DNA of 64,000 nucleotides from positions 160,488 through 224,487 of the forward strand of contig NZ_JHZK01000004.1 in NCBI RefSeq assembly GCF_000688515.1. Direction: 5' to 3'. The notes beneath the pieces were generated by a model that ran no database searches, was not told the DNA's origin, and worked only from the letters and a program-made list of their open reading frames with translations. Origin of the DNA: Afifella pfennigii DSM 17143 (GTDB lineage: Bacteria; Pseudomonadota; Alphaproteobacteria; Rhizobiales; Afifellaceae). A program made the position numbers and the translations under genes. Positions 16,942 to 24,966 of this stretch are shown here, piece by piece (the stretch's first letter is position 1; every line of letters begins with the position of its first letter).

Positions 16942-17343
16942 ATGACTTATTCGATCGGAGACCTGGCGCGCGAATTCCGCGTGACCTTGCGCACGCTGCG
17001 CTTTTATGAGGACAAGGGCCTTCTGAGCCCCCGCCGGGAGGGGCTCAACCGTATCTATTCGCGGCGCGACCGCGCCCGGCTGAAGCTCGTCCTGATGGGC
17101 AAGAAGGTCGGCTTCTCCCTGCAGGAGATCAGGGAGATGATCGACCTCTACGACCTCAAGGACGGGGAGGTTCGGCAGATGGAGGTGGCGCTCGGCAAGT
17201 TCGAGAAGCAGCTCGACATCCTGAAGCGGCAACGCGACGATATCGACCAGGCGATCAACGAGTTGGAAGGCACCATGCAGGTGGTGCGCGGCATGCTCAC
17301 CGAGAAGCAGGCAAGCGAGACCGCCGAAAGTCCGGTCGCCTGA
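16942..17343 (+). CDS. MerR family transcriptional regulator
   Basis: A 133-residue regulator. Residues 2-70 are a MerR winged helix-turn-helix (YSIGDLAREFRVTLRTLRFYEDKGLLSP, followed by RIYSRRDRARLKLV), and residues 75-125 form the dimerising coiled coil. There are no conserved cysteines of the metal- or redox-sensing MerR proteins, so the ligand is likely organic, possibly an acyl-CoA. It stands directly before a beta-oxidation operon on the same strand, as LiuR-type MerR regulators do before acyl-CoA catabolism genes in proteobacteria; the target assignment is by position. A palindromic candidate operator lies before the next gene. Confidence 0.88.
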   Translation: MTYSIGDLAREFRVTLRTLRFYEDKGLLSPRREGLNRIYSRRDRARLKLVLMGKKVGFSLQEIREMIDLYDLKDGEVRQMEVALGKFEKQLDILKRQRDDIDQAINELEGTMQVVRGMLTEKQASETAESPVA

Positions 17344-17429
17344 GCGGCGACCGGCCGCCAAGGGCCGGCGCGAAAGACGGGGAAACGCGCCACGGGTACG
17401 GCGCATCTTACCGGAGGCGAATGGGTATT

Positions 17430-17513
17430 GCCTTACCTTGCGGCACGCTTGTCATGCTGCGAGGAAGGCGCTAAACGAAATCCCATCGGATGACGTTTAC
17501 GTAAAGGTAAGGC
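17430..17513 (+). repeat. 10-bp inverted repeat bracketing the fadE leader, right arm covers the Shine-Dalgarno
   Basis: GCCTTACCTT (17430-17439) and its exact reverse complement AAGGTAAGGC (17504-17513), separated by 64 nt. The right arm contains the only ribosome-binding candidate of the acyl-CoA dehydrogenase gene (AAGG, about 7 nt before ATG 17515). If transcription starts upstream of 17430 the two arms could pair and hide the start; alternatively they are two operator half-sites. Confidence 0.5.
17496..17505. promoter_or_regulatory. TTTACGTAAA palindrome, candidate MerR-regulator operator
   Basis: A perfect 10-bp palindrome TTTACGTAAA ten bases before the acyl-CoA dehydrogenase start, within ACGTTTACGTAAAGG. 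LiuR-type MerR regulators of acyl-CoA catabolism are described with TTTACGT-rich dyads, and a MerR gene lies just upstream. The position overlapping the ribosome-binding site would suit repression. Confidence 0.5.
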
Positions 17514-17514
17514 T

Positions 17515-19338
17515 ATGCCGAACTATCAGCCGCCTGTGCGAGATACCCTCTTCATCCTCTACGACGTCCTCGGCGTGGAGCGCCTTGCCAACCTTCCCGG
17601 TTTCGCAGAGGCCGGCCGCGATACCGCGGAGGCCGTGCTTGAGGAAGGCGCCCGCTTCTGCCGCGAGGCGCTGACGCCGCTCAACCGCGTCGGCGACGCA
17701 GAAGGCTGCCGGCGCCACGAGGACGGCAGCGTGACGACGCCGGCCGGCTTCAAGGACGCCTTCCGCCTCTACGCCGAGGGCGGCTGGGTCGGGCTTTCCG
17801 CCGACCCAGCCCATGGCGGCCAGGGCCTGCCCTTCTTCCTCGGTGCGGCGATGAACGAATTCGCCTCCGCCGCCAATATGGCCTGGGCGATGTATCCAGG
17901 CCTCGCCCAGGGCGCCATCGCCGCCCTCAGCCGGCACGGAAGCGAGATGGCCAAGCGCGACTATCTTCCGCGCATCGTCTCCGGCGAATGGCTCGCCACC
18001 ATGAACCTGACGGAGCCGCATTGCGGCACCGATCTCGGCCTCATCCGCACCAAGGCGGCGCCGGCCGAGGACGGCAGCTACCGCCTCTGCGGCCAGAAGA
18101 TCTTCATCTCCGGCGGCGAGCACGACCTGACCGACAACATCGTCCATCTGGTGCTGGCGCGCATCGAGGGCGCCCCTGCCGGCGTCAAGGGTCTGTCGCT
18201 CTTCCTGGTGCCGAAGCGTCTTCCCGACGCGAGCGGCGCGCCCGGCGCGGCGAACGGGGTTAGCTGCGGCGCCATCGAAGAGAAGATGGGCATCCACGGC
18301 AACGCCACCTGCGTGATGAACTACGACAATGCGCAGGGCTGGCTGATCGGCGAGGCCAATAAGGGCCTCAACGCCATGTTCACGATGATGAACGAGGCAA
18401 GGCTCGGCGTCGGCATCCAGGGCCTCGCCCAGTCGGAGGTCGCCTATCAGAACGCCGCCGACTATGCCCGCGAACGCCGTCAGGGCCGGGCGCTGAGCGC
18501 CGGCAGGGACGGCTCCGCCGGACCCGACCCGATCATCGTGCATCCCGATATCCGCCGCACGCTGATGGCCATCCGCGCCTTCAACGAGGCGGCGCGCGCC
18601 CTGGTGCTGACGGCCGCCATCAACGGCGACATCGCCGCCCGCTCGCCCGACGAGAAGGCCCGCCAGGCGGCCGAGGACTGGCTGGCGCTGGTGACGCCGG
18701 TCATCAAGGGCGTCCTGACCGATAGGGGCTTCGAAAACGCCGTCGCCGCGCAGCAGGTCTATGGCGGCCACGGCTACATCGCCGAATGGGGCATGGAGCA
18801 GTTCGTGCGCGATGCGCGCATCGCCATGATCTACGAGGGCGCCAACGGCATCCAGGCGCTCGACCTCGTCGGCCGCAAGCTTCCCATGAAAGAGGGCCGC
18901 GCCATCAAGGCCTATCTCGACGAGGTCGCAGCCTTCCTCGCCGAACATGCGCAGGATGCGCAGCTTGCCCCGCTGCTTGCCCCCTTGCAGGAGGGGCTGG
19001 AGCATTTGCAGAAGGCGACGATGTGGCTCGCCGCGAACGGCATGGCGAACCCCGACCATGCCGGCGCCGGCGCCACCGATTACATGCATCTCTTCGGCCT
19101 CGTCGCCCTCGGCCATATGTGGGCGAAGATGGCCAAGGCCGCGGCGGAGCGCCTTGCCGGCGATGGCGAGGCCGGGCCGGACGAGAACGGCCAGGGCGAG
19201 GGGCGCGAATTTTACGAGACGAAGCTGGCGCTCGCCCGCTATTACATGGAGCGGGCCATGCCCGAGACGGGGATGCGGCTGAAGCGTATCGCCGCGGGCG
19301 CGGAGGCGATGATGGCCCTGCCGGCGGAGGCTTTTTGA
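17515..19338 (+). CDS. Acyl-CoA dehydrogenase (FadE/DmdC-like, extended form)
   Basis: A 607-residue FAD enzyme for the first beta-oxidation step. It has the extra N-terminal segment (about 1-75), the middle domain with NLTEPHCGTDLG near residue 165, and the C-terminal helical domain with YEGANGIQALDLVGRK, where Glu441 is the expected catalytic base. A further helical C-terminal domain (about 470-600) is typical of this subfamily, often annotated as 3-methylmercaptopropionyl-CoA dehydrogenase DmdC; the neighbours (thiolase, trifunctional protein, thioesterase) point instead to general fatty acyl-CoA use. First gene of the operon, after the MerR gene and a palindromic leader. Confidence 0.9.
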   Translation: MPNYQPPVRDTLFILYDVLGVERLANLPGFAEAGRDTAEAVLEEGARFCREALTPLNRVGDAEGCRRHEDGSVTTPAGFKDAFRLYAEGGWVGLSADPAHGGQGLPFFLGAAMNEFASAANMAWAMYPGLAQGAIAALSRHGSEMAKRDYLPRIVSGEWLATMNLTEPHCGTDLGLIRTKAAPAEDGSYRLCGQKIFISGGEHDLTDNIVHLVLARIEGAPAGVKGLSLFLVPKRLPDASGAPGAANGVSCGAIEEKMGIHGNATCVMNYDNAQGWLIGEANKGLNAMFTMMNEARLGVGIQGLAQSEVAYQNAADYARERRQGRALSAGRDGSAGPDPIIVHPDIRRTLMAIRAFNEAARALVLTAAINGDIAARSPDEKARQAAEDWLALVTPVIKGVLTDRGFENAVAAQQVYGGHGYIAEWGMEQFVRDARIAMIYEGANGIQALDLVGRKLPMKEGRAIKAYLDEVAAFLAEHAQDAQLAPLLAPLQEGLEHLQKATMWLAANGMANPDHAGAGATDYMHLFGLVALGHMWAKMAKAAAERLAGDGEAGPDENGQGEGREFYETKLALARYYMERAMPETGMRLKRIAAGAEAMMALPAEAF

Positions 19339-19604
19339 ACGACGTAGCGAAACAGAGCGCGGCGCCGCGCCCGCCCTTGCCGAAGCGCTTCTGCCTCTCT
19401 CCGAAGGAGGCGGCGTATCGGCGCCTGCGCCGGGGCAATGCCGCCTCTTCCAGCAAATCTCACGCGAGCGTGCCGCTTCAGCGGCTCGACGATCACACCG
19501 ACAGGAAGGCGCCGGCGGGCGCCTTTGAGGATTTCATCAGCCAAGATGGCGCGCCCGGCAAGGCTTTACCGCCGGCCGGCAGCCTGGCGCGCCGGGAGGA
19601 ATGA
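19335..19604 (+). CDS. Possible 89-aa protein between acyl-CoA dehydrogenase and thiolase
   Basis: The otherwise empty 270-bp gap holds an open frame from TTG 19335, overlapping the upstream TGA (TTGA) with GGAGG at 19326-19330, to TGA at 19602-19604, five bases before the thiolase start. It would encode 89 residues, basic at the start (PLPKRFCLSPKEAAYRRLRRG) and acidic later (GAFEDFISQDG). I recognise no domain. The fit to the gap, the overlap-type start and the ribosome-binding site argue for a gene; the TTG start and Pro/Ala-rich composition in a GC-rich genome argue for chance. Confidence 0.35.
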   Translation: MNDVAKQSAAPRPPLPKRFCLSPKEAAYRRLRRGNAASSSKSHASVPLQRLDDHTDRKAPAGAFEDFISQDGAPGKALPPAGSLARREE

Positions 19605-19608
19605 CGAC

Positions 19609-20817
19609 ATGCCCGAGGCTTACATATTCGACCATGTGCGCACCCCGCGCGGGCGCGGCAAGAAGGACGGGGCGCTGCATGCGGTACCGAGCGTACGGCT
19701 CGCCGCCACCGTGTTGGAAGCGACGCGCGAGCGCAACGGCCTCGACACCAAGCATGTCGACGACGTCATCCTCGGCTGCGTCGACCCGATCGGCGAGGCC
19801 GGCGGCGACATTGCCCGCGCCGCCGTCTTCGCCGCCGGCTGGGACCAGTCGGTCGCCGGCATGCAGATCAACCGCTTCTGCGCCTCCGGGCTCGATGCGG
19901 TGAACCTCGCCGCCGGGCAGGTGAGCGGCGGGGCGCATGACCTCGTCGTCGCCGGCGGGGTGGAATCGATGTCGCGCGTGGGCATCGGCGCCTCCGGCGG
20001 CGCCTGGGTCGTCGATCCGCAAGTGGCGGTGCCGGCCTATTTCATGCCGCAGGGCGTCTCGGCCGATCTCATCGCCACCAAATACGGTTTTTCCCGCGAC
20101 GATTGCGACGCCTACGCCGTGGAGAGCCAGAGACGGGCGGGCAAGGCCTGGGCGGAGGGCCGCTTTACCCGCTCCATCGTCCCGGTCAAAGACCCGAACG
20201 GCCTCACCCTTCTCGATCGCGACGAGCATCCGCGGGCCGACACCAACATGCAGTCGCTGGCGGCGCTGAAGCCCTCCTTCGCCTCCATCGCCGAAATGGG
20301 CGGCTTCGACGCCGTCGCCATCCAGGCGCATCCGGAGGTGGAGCGCATCAACCATGTCCACCATGCCGGCAATTCCTCCGGCATCGTCGACGGCGCGGCG
20401 GCCGTGCTCGTGGGCAGCAAGAAGGCCGGCAAGGCGGCGGGGCTGAAGCCACGCGCCAGAATTCGCGCCTATGCCAGCATCGGCTCGGAGCCGGCGCTGA
20501 TGCTGACCGGTCCCATCGACGTCACCAAGAAGCTCTTGAAGCGCGCCAAGATGAAGATGTCGGATATCGACCTCATCGAGATCAACGAGGCCTTCGCCTC
20601 CGTGGTGCTGCGCTACCGCCAAGCCTTCGATCTCGATGCGGCGAGGGTCAACGTCAATGGCGGCGCGATCGCCATGGGCCATCCGCTCGGCGCCACCGGC
20701 GCCATGATCCTCGGCACGGTGCTCGACGAATTGGAGCGCCGCGACCTTGAGACGGCGCTGGTCACCTTGTGCATCGGCGCCGGCATGGGCACGGCGACGG
20801 TGATCGAGAGGGTGTGA
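19609..20817 (+). CDS. fadA: Acetyl-CoA C-acyltransferase (thiolase)
   Basis: A 402-residue thiolase that cleaves 3-ketoacyl-CoA. Active-site residues are visible: nucleophile Cys91 in [11 protein letters not shown], the NEAFA motif at 326-330, His358 in [15 protein letters not shown] and second Cys388 in CIGAGMG. I chose ATG 19609 because a strong GGGAGGA lies 8 nt upstream (19594-19600) and the protein then begins with the standard thiolase strand ([13 protein letters not shown]). The frame runs open further upstream, but that part is out of family. It is in an operon with the dehydrogenase and the trifunctional FadB/FadJ-like protein. Confidence 0.93.
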   Translation: MPEAYIFDHVRTPRGRGKKDGALHAVPSVRLAATVLEATRERNGLDTKHVDDVILGCVDPIGEAGGDIARAAVFAAGWDQSVAGMQINRFCASGLDAVNLAAGQVSGGAHDLVVAGGVESMSRVGIGASGGAWVVDPQVAVPAYFMPQGVSADLIATKYGFSRDDCDAYAVESQRRAGKAWAEGRFTRSIVPVKDPNGLTLLDRDEHPRADTNMQSLAALKPSFASIAEMGGFDAVAIQAHPEVERINHVHHAGNSSGIVDGAAAVLVGSKKAGKAAGLKPRARIRAYASIGSEPALMLTGPIDVTKKLLKRAKMKMSDIDLIEINEAFASVVLRYRQAFDLDAARVNVNGGAIAMGHPLGATGAMILGTVLDELERRDLETALVTLCIGAGMGTATVIERV

Positions 20818-20820
20818 GCC

Positions 20821-21279
20821 ATGCCGAAGGTCGAGGTCGCGGCGCTGCGAGAGGTCAACGCCACCGGCTATCCCCCACCCTATGACAGGCTCGTCGCCGG
20901 GCGCTTCCGCAAGCGTCTCGGCGATGCCGGCGGGCTCACCCAGTTCGGCGTCAATCTCTGCCGGCTTGAGCCCGGCGCCGCCTCCGCGCAGCGCCACTTC
21001 CACGCCCGGGAGGACGAACTCGTCTATGTGCTGGAAGGCGAGGTCGCGCTGGTGGAGGAAGACGGCGAGACGCTCCTGCAGGCGGGCGATGCCGCCACCT
21101 TCAAGGCCGGCGTCGCCGACGGCCACCATCTCGTCAACCGTTCCGACAGGCAGACGCTGTTCCTGGAGATCGGCACGCGCAGCGGCGGCGATGAGGTGAG
21201 CTATCCCGATATCGACCTTCACCTGACCTCTGAAGGCGGGGCTTCCCGCTATACCCGCAAGGACGGCACGCCCTATTAG
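20821..21279 (+). CDS. Cupin domain-containing protein
   Basis: A 152-residue single-cupin protein. Motif 1 appears as [16 protein letters not shown] (about residues 60-75), including the His-x-His and Glu metal ligands; motif 2 follows around residues 92-112 ([19 protein letters not shown]). The C-terminus has the short [13 protein letters not shown] and RKDGTPY features common in this group of uncharacterised cupins. It starts 3 bp after the thiolase stop, so it is cotranscribed with beta-oxidation genes. Such proteins may bind or isomerise small acids, or may stabilise an intermediate; no specific activity can be given. Confidence 0.85.
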   Translation: MPKVEVAALREVNATGYPPPYDRLVAGRFRKRLGDAGGLTQFGVNLCRLEPGAASAQRHFHAREDELVYVLEGEVALVEEDGETLLQAGDAATFKAGVADGHHLVNRSDRQTLFLEIGTRSGGDEVSYPDIDLHLTSEGGASRYTRKDGTPY

Positions 21280-21305
21280 GGCCTGTTGAGGATGATCGCA
21301 TGGGC

Positions 21306-21332
21306 TGCGCCGCATCGCGCTTCGGCGGCGCA
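21306..21332 (+). repeat. Hairpin between cupin and trifunctional-protein genes
   Basis: TGCGCCGC (21306-21313) and GCGGCGCA (21325-21332) form a perfect 8-bp stem with an 11-nt loop. It ends 4 nt before the GGAGG of the next gene. It has no T-run, so it is more likely an mRNA-stability or translation element than a terminator. Confidence 0.5.
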
Positions 21333-21349
21333 CATGGAGGAAATTCCCG

Positions 21350-23554
21350 ATGAGCGAGAAGAGCTTTACCCTTGAGACCGACGCGGACGGCATCGCCATC
21401 CTCACCTGGGATATGCCCGGCCGCTCCATGAACCTCATCACCGAGGCGGCGATGGAGGAGCTTTCAGAAGCGGTGGAGCGCGTCGCTTCCGATCCCGCCA
21501 TCGCCGGCGCCATCATCACCACGGCCAAGAAGGATTTTTCCGGCGGCGCCGACATCACCATGCTGGCCGGGCTCTTCGGCGAATACGAAAAGAAGCTCGC
21601 CGAGAACGAAATGGCGGCGATCGCCGAGCTCCTGGAGCGCTCCAGCCGCCTGTCGCGCATCTTCCGGCGGCTGGAGACATGCGGCAAGCCCTTCGTGGCG
21701 GCGGTCAAAGGCATCTCCATGGGCGGCGGCACGGAGCTGATGCTCGCCTGCCACGGCCGCGTCGTCGCCGAGGGCGCCAAGATCGGCCTGCCGGAGGTGA
21801 AGATCGGCATCTTCCCGGGCGCCGGCGGCACCCAGCGCGTCATGCGCATGACCGACGCCGTGGCCGGCCTGCAATTCCTCCTCAAGGGCAGCACGCTCTC
21901 GCCCGAAAAGGCCAAGACGATGGGCCTCGTGGAGGAGGTGGTCTCGGAAGCCGAACTGATGGAGGCGGCCAAGGCGATGCTGCGCGAGGGCCTTTCGGCG
22001 GTGAAGCCCTGGGATCACGAGGGCTTCCGGCTGAAGGGCGCGGCCGCCATCTGGACGCCAGGCGGCTTTCAGGTCTGGCCGGCGGCCAACGGCCTCTACC
22101 GCAAGGAGACTTTCGACAATTATCCGGGCGCGCGGGCGATCATGCAGGCGGTCTTCGACGGGCTGCAGCTGTCGATGGACCAGGCGCTCAACGTGGAGAG
22201 CCGCTACTTCGCCAAGGTGCTCAGAACCAAGGAGGCGCAGGCGATGATCCGCTCGCTCTTCGTCTCCATGCAGGAGCTCGGCAAGGGCGCCCGCCGCCCC
22301 AAGGACGTGCCGGCGAGCGAGATAAAGACGCTCGGCGTCATCGGCGCCGGCTTCATGGGGGCGGGCATCGCCTATGTCTCGGCAAGGGCCGGCATGGAGG
22401 TCGTCCTCATCGACCAGGACCAGGAGAGCGCGGAGAAGGGCAAGGCGCATTGCGCCAGCCTGGCGGCCAAGCAGGTGGAGCGCGGGCGCATGCGCCAGGA
22501 CGAGGCCGAGGCGCTCCTGGCGCGCATTCGCCCGACGACGCAATATGCCGAGCTCGGCCCGGCCGAGCTCGTCATCGAGGCGGTTTTCGAGAACCGCAAG
22601 GTGAAGGCGGACGTCACAAAGGGTGCCGGCGAATGGCTCGGCGGGGGGGCCGTCTTCGCCTCCAACACCTCCACCTTGCCGATCACCTCGCTCGCCAAGG
22701 AATATCGCGACGAGAGCGCCTTCATCGGCATCCATTTCTTCTCCCCGGTGGAGAAGATGCATCTGGTTGAGGTGATCTGCGGCGAGAAGACGGGAAAGAA
22801 GGCCCTCGCGGTGGCGCTCGATTATGTCCACGCCATCAAGAAGACGCCGATCGTGGTCAACGATTCGCGCGGCTTCTACGCCAATCGCTGCGTCACCGCC
22901 TATCTGCTGGAAGGCCATCTGATGCTGACGGAGGGCGTGCCGCCGGCGATGATCGAGAATGCCGGCAGGATGGCCGGGATGCCGGTCGGACCGCTCTCGC
23001 TCAACGACGAGGTGGGCCTCGATCTCGGCTGGAAGATCGTCCAGGCGACGGAGGCCGATCTCGGCCCCGAGGCAGTGTCGCCGGAACAGAAGGCGCTGCT
23101 TCAGGAATTGGTGGAAAAGCGCGGCCGCTTCGGGCGCAAGAACGGCAAGGGCTTTTACGATTACGAAGGCAGGGAGAAGCGGCTTTGGCCGGGGCTGGCC
23201 GAAATCGCGCCGCCGAAGGATGCCGACAAGTTCGACATCGCCGAATTGAAGCAGCGCCTTCTCGTCACCCAGGCGCTGGAGGCGGCGCGCACGGTCGGCG
23301 AAGGCGTCGTCACCGATCCGCGCGAGGCCGATGTCGGATCCATCCTCGGCTTCGGCTTCGCCCCGTTCACCGGCGGCACGCTCTCCTATATCGACTTCAT
23401 GGGGACGAAGGAATTCGTCGCCCTCGCCAAACGGCTCGCCAAGAAGCACGGGCCCCGCTTCAAGCCCAACCGGCTTCTCCTGGAGATGGCTGAAAACGGC
23501 GAGACCTTCTATGGCCGCTTCGGCACGAGCGCGGAGACAGGCAAGGCGGCCTAG
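21350..23554 (+). CDS. 3-hydroxyacyl-CoA dehydrogenase / enoyl-CoA hydratase (FadB/FadJ-like)
   Basis: A 734-residue multifunctional beta-oxidation enzyme. Residues about 1-190 form the crotonase domain (oxyanion-hole segment FSGGADITML, then GGGTELMLACHGRV and the catalytic-region LPEVKIGIFPGAGGTQR). The NAD-binding fold starts near residue 327 with GVIGAGFMGAGIAYVSA, followed by IGIHFFSPVEKMHLVE with the catalytic His, and the C-terminal 3HCDH domains with KNGKGFYDYEG. This is the alpha subunit partner of the thiolase upstream. Good ribosome-binding site GGAGGAAA at 21336-21343. Length and motifs are complete. Confidence 0.95.
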   Translation: MSEKSFTLETDADGIAILTWDMPGRSMNLITEAAMEELSEAVERVASDPAIAGAIITTAKKDFSGGADITMLAGLFGEYEKKLAENEMAAIAELLERSSRLSRIFRRLETCGKPFVAAVKGISMGGGTELMLACHGRVVAEGAKIGLPEVKIGIFPGAGGTQRVMRMTDAVAGLQFLLKGSTLSPEKAKTMGLVEEVVSEAELMEAAKAMLREGLSAVKPWDHEGFRLKGAAAIWTPGGFQVWPAANGLYRKETFDNYPGARAIMQAVFDGLQLSMDQALNVESRYFAKVLRTKEAQAMIRSLFVSMQELGKGARRPKDVPASEIKTLGVIGAGFMGAGIAYVSARAGMEVVLIDQDQESAEKGKAHCASLAAKQVERGRMRQDEAEALLARIRPTTQYAELGPAELVIEAVFENRKVKADVTKGAGEWLGGGAVFASNTSTLPITSLAKEYRDESAFIGIHFFSPVEKMHLVEVICGEKTGKKALAVALDYVHAIKKTPIVVNDSRGFYANRCVTAYLLEGHLMLTEGVPPAMIENAGRMAGMPVGPLSLNDEVGLDLGWKIVQATEADLGPEAVSPEQKALLQELVEKRGRFGRKNGKGFYDYEGREKRLWPGLAEIAPPKDADKFDIAELKQRLLVTQALEAARTVGEGVVTDPREADVGSILGFGFAPFTGGTLSYIDFMGTKEFVALAKRLAKKHGPRFKPNRLLLEMAENGETFYGRFGTSAETGKAA

Positions 23555-23569
23555 GGAAAGCACAGCAAC

Positions 23570-24148
23570 ATGTACGTCTGGGGACGATTGCTCAGGCTTG
23601 GGCTCTTCGCCAAGACAAGGCCCCCGCTTGAGGCCCCGTTCGGCGTCTCGGAGCTTTCCTTCCGCGCCTGGCCGTGGGATTGCGACACCAACCTGCACGT
23701 GACCAACGGGCGCTATCTGATGCTCGCCGATGTCGGCCGGCTCGACCTGTTTTTGCGCTTCGGGCTGTGGCGCGAGGCGATGAAGCGCGGCTGGGCGCCG
23801 ATGCTGGGCGGCGTCTCCATCGTGTTTCGGCGCGAAATCCGCATGGGAGGCAGCTTCCGCCTCGCCTCGCGGCTCGTCACCTGGCAGGAGACGCATGTCG
23901 TCGGCGAGCATCTGTTCCATGTCGGCGAGGACGCGGATGCGCGCATCGCCGCCAAGGCGCTGACCTGGGGCGGCATCTACGACCGCAAGGGCCGGCGCTT
24001 CGTCCCCCCGGAGGAGATCTTCGACCTTCTCGGCATTAAGGCGGCGGCGCCGGAGCCCGACGAGGAGCTTGCCGCCTTCCTCGCCTCGCAAAGAACCTTG
24101 AGGGCGCAGGCCAAGGCGATGGAGGGGCAACAGGCCGCCATCGCCTGA
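23570..24148 (+). CDS. Acyl-CoA thioesterase (4HBT/THEM6-like)
   Basis: A 192-residue hot-dog-fold protein. The pattern WPWDCDTNLHVTNGRYLMLADVGR near residues 38-61 matches the 4HBT_2 group, in which the Asp-x-x-x-H-x-N-N/TGRY segment carries the active site for hydrolysis of acyl-CoA. A further conserved block is FRREIRMGGSFRLASRL. It follows the FadB/FadJ-like gene by 15 bp and closes the operon, and may release acids or CoA when beta-oxidation intermediates build up. No membrane segment or signal peptide. Confidence 0.85.
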   Translation: MYVWGRLLRLGLFAKTRPPLEAPFGVSELSFRAWPWDCDTNLHVTNGRYLMLADVGRLDLFLRFGLWREAMKRGWAPMLGGVSIVFRREIRMGGSFRLASRLVTWQETHVVGEHLFHVGEDADARIAAKALTWGGIYDRKGRRFVPPEEIFDLLGIKAAAPEPDEELAAFLASQRTLRAQAKAMEGQQAAIA

Positions 24149-24198
24149 AAAGCGCCAACGGCCCGACGATTCCCCTTGCAAAAGCCGGCCGGCGCAGT

Positions 24199-24228
24199 TG
24201 TGCTTTGCCGAGGAAGAGGACTATATTC
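24199..24228 (+). promoter_or_regulatory. Sigma-70-type promoter of the S24 regulator gene
   Basis: TTGTGC at 24199-24204 and TATATT at 24223-24228, 18 bp apart. Transcription would begin near 24235, about 30 nt before ATG 24265. This excludes the upstream in-frame start at 24205. Confidence 0.5.
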
Positions 24229-24264
24229 CTGGCGTTGTTCACCGGCCGGGGTAGCCGCTCGACC

Positions 24265-24951
24265 ATGGCCTGGACCCATTCCACCGTCTGGGGCGCCATC
24301 GATGCCCTCGCCAAACGTCATGGGCTGACGGCCTCGGCGCTCGCGCGCAAGGCCGGGCTCGACCCCACCGCCTTCAACCGCTCCAAGCGGCATTCGGCCG
24401 ATGGCAGGCCGCGTTGGCCCTCCACCGAATCCATCGCCAAGATCCTCAAAGCCACCGGCGCCTCGCTGGACGAATTCATCGCCCTGGTGGCGATGCGCGG
24501 GCGCGGCGCCGACGCGGCCTCGGGCCTCGATTTGGAGAGCGGCCTGGAGGGAAGGCTGCCGATGCCGGCGCGCGTGCCCCTGCTCGGCATGGCCCAGGCC
24601 GGCGCCGGCGGCTTCTTCGACGATGCCGGCTATCCCGTCGGCCAGGGCTGGGACGAGATCGAGCTGCCCTCGCCAAGGTCGGAGGGCACCTTCGCGCTCG
24701 AGGTCAGCGGCGATTCCATGCTGCCGCTCTATCGCGACGGCGACGTCATCATCGTCTCGCAGACCGCGCAGCTGCGCCCCGGCGACCGGGTCGTCGCCAA
24801 GACGGCGGAGGGCGAGGTCATGGCCAAGGTGCTGAAGCGGCAGACGACCACCAAGCTCGAGCTCGCCTCGCTCAATCCGGAACATGCCGCGCGCGTGGTG
24901 CCGCTCGCCGAGCTGGAATGGATCGGGCGCATCATCTGGGCAAGCCAGTAG
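24265..24951 (+). CDS. LexA-like HTH / S24 peptidase transcriptional regulator
   Basis: A 228-residue repressor-type protein: N-terminal helix-turn-helix (about 5-75, SALARKAGLDPTAFNRSKRH) and C-terminal S24 domain. The self-cleavage apparatus appears intact: Ala112-Gly113 as candidate scissile bond in GMAQAGAGGFF, Ser151 in VSGDSMLPL and Lys188 in EVMAKVLK. The Ser-Lys spacing of 37 equals that in LexA (119/156). The HTH is not the LexA type, resembling phage C1/XRE repressors, so this is not the SOS LexA itself; it could respond to RecA filaments or other stress. It is followed after 15 bp by the thermonuclease-like gene, a likely target or partner. Confidence 0.88.
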   Translation: MAWTHSTVWGAIDALAKRHGLTASALARKAGLDPTAFNRSKRHSADGRPRWPSTESIAKILKATGASLDEFIALVAMRGRGADAASGLDLESGLEGRLPMPARVPLLGMAQAGAGGFFDDAGYPVGQGWDEIELPSPRSEGTFALEVSGDSMLPLYRDGDVIIVSQTAQLRPGDRVVAKTAEGEVMAKVLKRQTTTKLELASLNPEHAARVVPLAELEWIGRIIWASQ

Positions 24952-24966
24952 CGGCGGGGAAGGCTG

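Noticed and set aside
19537..21972. 811-codon minus-strand frame opposite thiolase, cupin and FadB/FadJ-like genes
   Set aside because: It spans three real genes and their gaps, and has no recognisable domain.
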